Assembly: GCA_026710525.1 (NCBI GenBank) | Contig: JAPOQT010000191.1 | Location: 1-5,044 of the forward strand | Reading direction: 5' to 3' | DNA from: Pseudomonadota bacterium | Lineage (GTDB): Bacteria; Bdellovibrionota_B; Oligoflexia; Oligoflexales; Bin106 | Length of the DNA: 5,044 nucleotides | In this document: piece by piece, positions 4,927-5,044 of the stretch | Layout: the number at the start of each line of letters is the position of its first letter | How positions within the stretch are numbered: the stretch's first letter is position 1 | The notes under the pieces: model-generated | The model's input: the letters and a program-made list of their open reading frames with translations, nothing else | Database searches by the model: none | Told to the model about the DNA's origin: nothing | Made by a program: the position numbers and the translations under genes

Positions 4927-5017
4927 ATTCATATCACGATATAATAGACCTGAGATCACACAACTGTGGGCACACGAAGTTATATCAAAGCAAGAAAAAC
5001 CAAGGACCACCTGTATT
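4927..5017 (+). promoter_or_regulatory. rplA-rplJ spacer, probable L10 leader region
   Basis: These 91 bases hold a perfect -10 box TATAAT at 4940-4945, but no matching -35 at 16-18 bases upstream; the nearest TTG-type hexamer (4913-4918) is 21 away. E. coli has a promoter and the L10-L7/L12 repression site in this spacer. CACA (4958-4961) and TGTG (4964-4967) plus the later GGCACAC offer alternative small stems, none convincing. AAGGA (5002-5006) is the likely rplJ ribosome site, with a long 11-base spacing. Confidence 0.3.
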
Positions 5018-5044
5018 ATGATTACCCGTAGCCAAAAAGAAAGT
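5018..5044 (+). CDS. rplJ: 50S ribosomal protein L10, 5' end only
   Basis: ATG at 5018 opens MITRSQKES and runs off the window after nine codons. An N-terminus of the form M-x-(R/T)-x-QKE is typical of L10, which anchors the L7/L12 dimers to the 50S subunit next to L11, and rplJ is the expected gene after rplA. AAGGA lies 11 bases upstream. Identity rests on position and nine residues. Confidence 0.75.

Noticed and set aside
1..5044. Mobile element, CRISPR array, toxin-antitoxin or defence genes
   Set aside because: I looked for long inverted or direct repeats, integrase or transposase motifs and regularly spaced repeats and saw none; the window is a core housekeeping cluster.

Overview
The window is a classical bacterial translation and transcription cluster read entirely on the + strand: tRNA-Gly(UCC), tRNA-Thr(GGU), tuf (EF-Tu), tRNA-Trp(CCA), secE, nusG, rplK (L11), rplA (L1) and the first nine codons of rplJ (L10). 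Gene order and protein sequences mark a bacterium. The three-segment SecE, the proteobacteria-like EF-Tu and the moderately AT-rich DNA suggest a proteobacterium in the broad sense or a nearby lineage. L11 and L1 do not look strictly enterobacterial, so I do not assign a genus or class.

Layout. Positions 1-567 hold two tRNAs in long AT-rich spacers with several promoter-like elements, then the tuf leader. Positions 568-1909 are tuf plus tRNA-Trp, likely co-transcribed and cut apart by tRNA processing. Positions 1910-3113 are secE and nusG, both apparently started by non-ATG codons, with a 10-bp hairpin in front of secE. Positions 3114-3415 are a 302-base non-coding leader with a near-perfect sigma-70-type promoter (TTGACA, 17-bp spacer, TATGAT), followed by rplK, rplA and the rplJ start. 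The downstream rplL-rpoBC genes would be expected beyond the window.

How the genes work together. The tRNAs and EF-Tu supply aminoacyl-tRNA to the ribosome. SecE is the essential small subunit of the SecYEG translocon. NusG couples RNA polymerase to Rho or to the ribosome. L11, L1 and L10 build the two mobile stalks of the 50S subunit, where EF-Tu and EF-G dock or deacylated tRNA leaves. In well-studied bacteria L1 represses the rplK-rplA mRNA and L10 represses the rplJ mRNA; the leaders here have room for such sites, but I cannot prove them.

What is unusual. I see no new multi-gene system. The departures from the textbook cluster are two acidic, low-complexity N-terminal extensions: about 105 residues on L1 and about 45 on NusG. 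Others are the non-ATG starts of secE and nusG, a U-U mismatch in the tRNA-Gly acceptor stem, and a 10-base element shared by the upstream regions of the two leading tRNAs.
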